A stretch of 64,000 nucleotides of DNA, taken from the NCBI GenBank assembly GCA_950106755.1, contig OX467083.1, positions 29,321,029-29,385,028 on the forward strand, written 5' to 3'. The notes below the pieces were generated by a model. It saw only the letters and a program-made list of their open reading frames with translations, did not search any database and was not told where the DNA came from. Shown here piece by piece: positions 62,961 through 64,000 of the stretch (the stretch's first letter is position 1; each line of letters begins with the position of its first letter). A program made the translations under genes and the position numbers. The stretch is from Climacium dendroides. Taxonomy: Eukaryota; Streptophyta; Bryopsida; Hypnales; Climaciaceae.

Positions 62961-63709
62961 GTACAACATATTACTACATTGACAACATTAAAACGTTTAA
63001 TACAATGCATACATGCGTTTCAGGAGATGTCCCAAAAAATAAGTGTATTCATAAATGCATCTCCTTCTACGAAGATCAAACAAGTGGACGTCGCCGCTAA
63101 CATCCTACAATGCAATAAGCCATCTACTACCCCAACATGTATTTGTGCTGGCTTGTGCAAACAGACATCTCCTATGACAGGGTATGCTTTAAGAAGCACG
63201 CATGTGCAAACTCTACACGCTCGGATGTACATTTCAATCAACATACAATTGTTTCACCTGATGTCATTTAAGACACCTGGACATCCACAGCGATGTCTCA
63301 GAAGACATCCTAAAATGCTAGGCAGACCAAGCAAGTGGCCCTCCAAAACGCCACGTCAGCATCCGCGGATGCCACGTTAGCCAATTCCATTAGCACCGAC
63401 GTGGCATGCCACGTCAATTACACGTCAGATGCCACATCATAGGCAGGCAATGAATGAAAAAAATGACACTCTGGCTTTCCCGCGCCTAGGTGGCAGCCAC
63501 ATGTCAACTCCTGAAGTTACCCGTTGACCAATGTTTTTTTGGACATCACGATGCTGGGCCTACAAATCTAATGCAACGTACCATGTTTTTGGCATGTCCA
63601 TAGCAACACGAAGTCATTGGACATCATTCCAGATATAGAACACGTCACGCACGATATCCGGGTGTCCAAATTGCGATGTCGCGGCAGATACAGTTTTCTT
63701 ATAGTGTTC

Positions 63710-64000
63710 CTATGAAAAAAGAGCATGGGCTTGTAGTTGTCTTCAATGAAGCAAATTTTTAAAAAGAAATTTGACTATATAGATGTTTAGAAAGCTTGCT
63801 TAATAGTACATATACTAATTTTGAGTCTGAAATTGTAAAAGAGTTGTGAGATTATAACAAAAGAAATGTAAGTTTTCTATTTTTAGTATATTGTCCTTCA
63901 CCACAATGTTTTAGAAATTTGCAAATAAAAGTTTTTTGGGACATGAACTACAAATAGTGATAGCACACTAAAATGCATTTTCAAAAAACTTAATTTCACA
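63710..64000. other. Intergenic, right flank of the CACTA element
   Basis: AT-rich DNA continuing the interrupted repeat. No gene was seen. Confidence 0.5.

Larger units (their letters stand above)
59811..63706. mobile_element. Non-autonomous CACTA (CMC/EnSpm-type) transposon, 3.9 kb
   Basis: The left end CACTATAAGAAAACTG(CG)TCTGC is mirrored at the right end by GCAGATACAGTTTTCTTATAGTG. TTC lies directly outside both ends (59808-59810 and 63707-63709), the 3-bp duplication expected of CACTA elements. Subterminal regions are rich in GACATCC/GGATGTC and GACGTGGCATG motifs, as expected of transposase-binding subterminal repeats. No transposase domain was recognised, so it should depend on another element. 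Inside are an extra copy of the left end (about 60980-61225), a dispersed repeat copy (61530-62080) and a minisatellite (62656-62960). Confidence 0.92.

Noticed and set aside
62429..63380. Long overlapping open frames on both strands, up to 242 codons, with repeated YFVWHVVYI-like products
   Set aside because: They arise from a stop-free TGTATGGCATGT minisatellite. Products are the same repeat read in several frames, with no domain or plausible start context.

Overview
The window looks like nuclear DNA of a land plant. Two intact genes carry many canonical GT-AG introns, the proteins are plant-type (an RPT4 ATPase and a cytosol-type pectate lyase-like protein), and the intergenic space is AT-rich and full of plant DNA transposons: a CACTA element with a 3-bp target duplication, a Stowaway-type MITE with a TA duplication, Mutator-like MITEs and an hAT-like transposase relic. 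Only three intact protein genes were found in 64 kb, so the locus is gene-poor. The NRAMP gene is of the bacterial (MntH-like) type rather than the usual plant type. That makes a non-seed plant (bryophyte, lycophyte or fern) my best guess, but the organism cannot be fixed from the sequence alone.

Layout. 1-6.3 kb: repeats only (a MITE at 54-320, a 66-bp minisatellite, a long AT run, a dispersed repeat) plus small coding-like scraps. 6.4-10.8 kb: GC-richer island with a threefold leader repeat and a five-exon pectate lyase-like gene (+). 10.8-22.2 kb: intergenic, with a Stowaway MITE, a GGGGTGCAC element and other dispersed or tandem repeats. 22.2-25.2 kb: GC-rich leader and a two-exon MntH-like NRAMP metal transporter (+). 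26-32 kb: a MITE, an unidentified coding remnant (+), a decayed hAT-like transposase (-) and a hairpin MITE. 33.0-36.4 kb: ten-exon RPT4, the proteasome regulatory ATPase (-). 38.4-39.0 kb: a frameshifted relic of proteasome core subunit beta-3 (-). 39-59.8 kb: gene desert made of nested and foldback transposons, a ~158-bp satellite array and several minisatellites. 59.8-63.7 kb: a complete non-autonomous CACTA transposon with a duplicated left end and a TGTATGGCATGT-type minisatellite.

The three intact genes do not form a pathway. The NRAMP protein should move Mn/Fe-type divalent metals with protons, the pectate lyase-like protein belongs to a PL1 clade, and RPT4 is one of six ATPases of the 19S base. 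Exon boundaries were set by hand: reading phase is kept across every junction of all three genes, and each exon ends at a GT-AG pair. The most notable points are the bacterial-type NRAMP whose only intron is bounded by an 8-bp direct repeat, the beta-3 relic 2 kb upstream of RPT4, the hairpin element at 49.4-50.7 kb split by another transposon, and the CACTA element with an internal copy of its own end. I found no clear case of a wholly new biological system.
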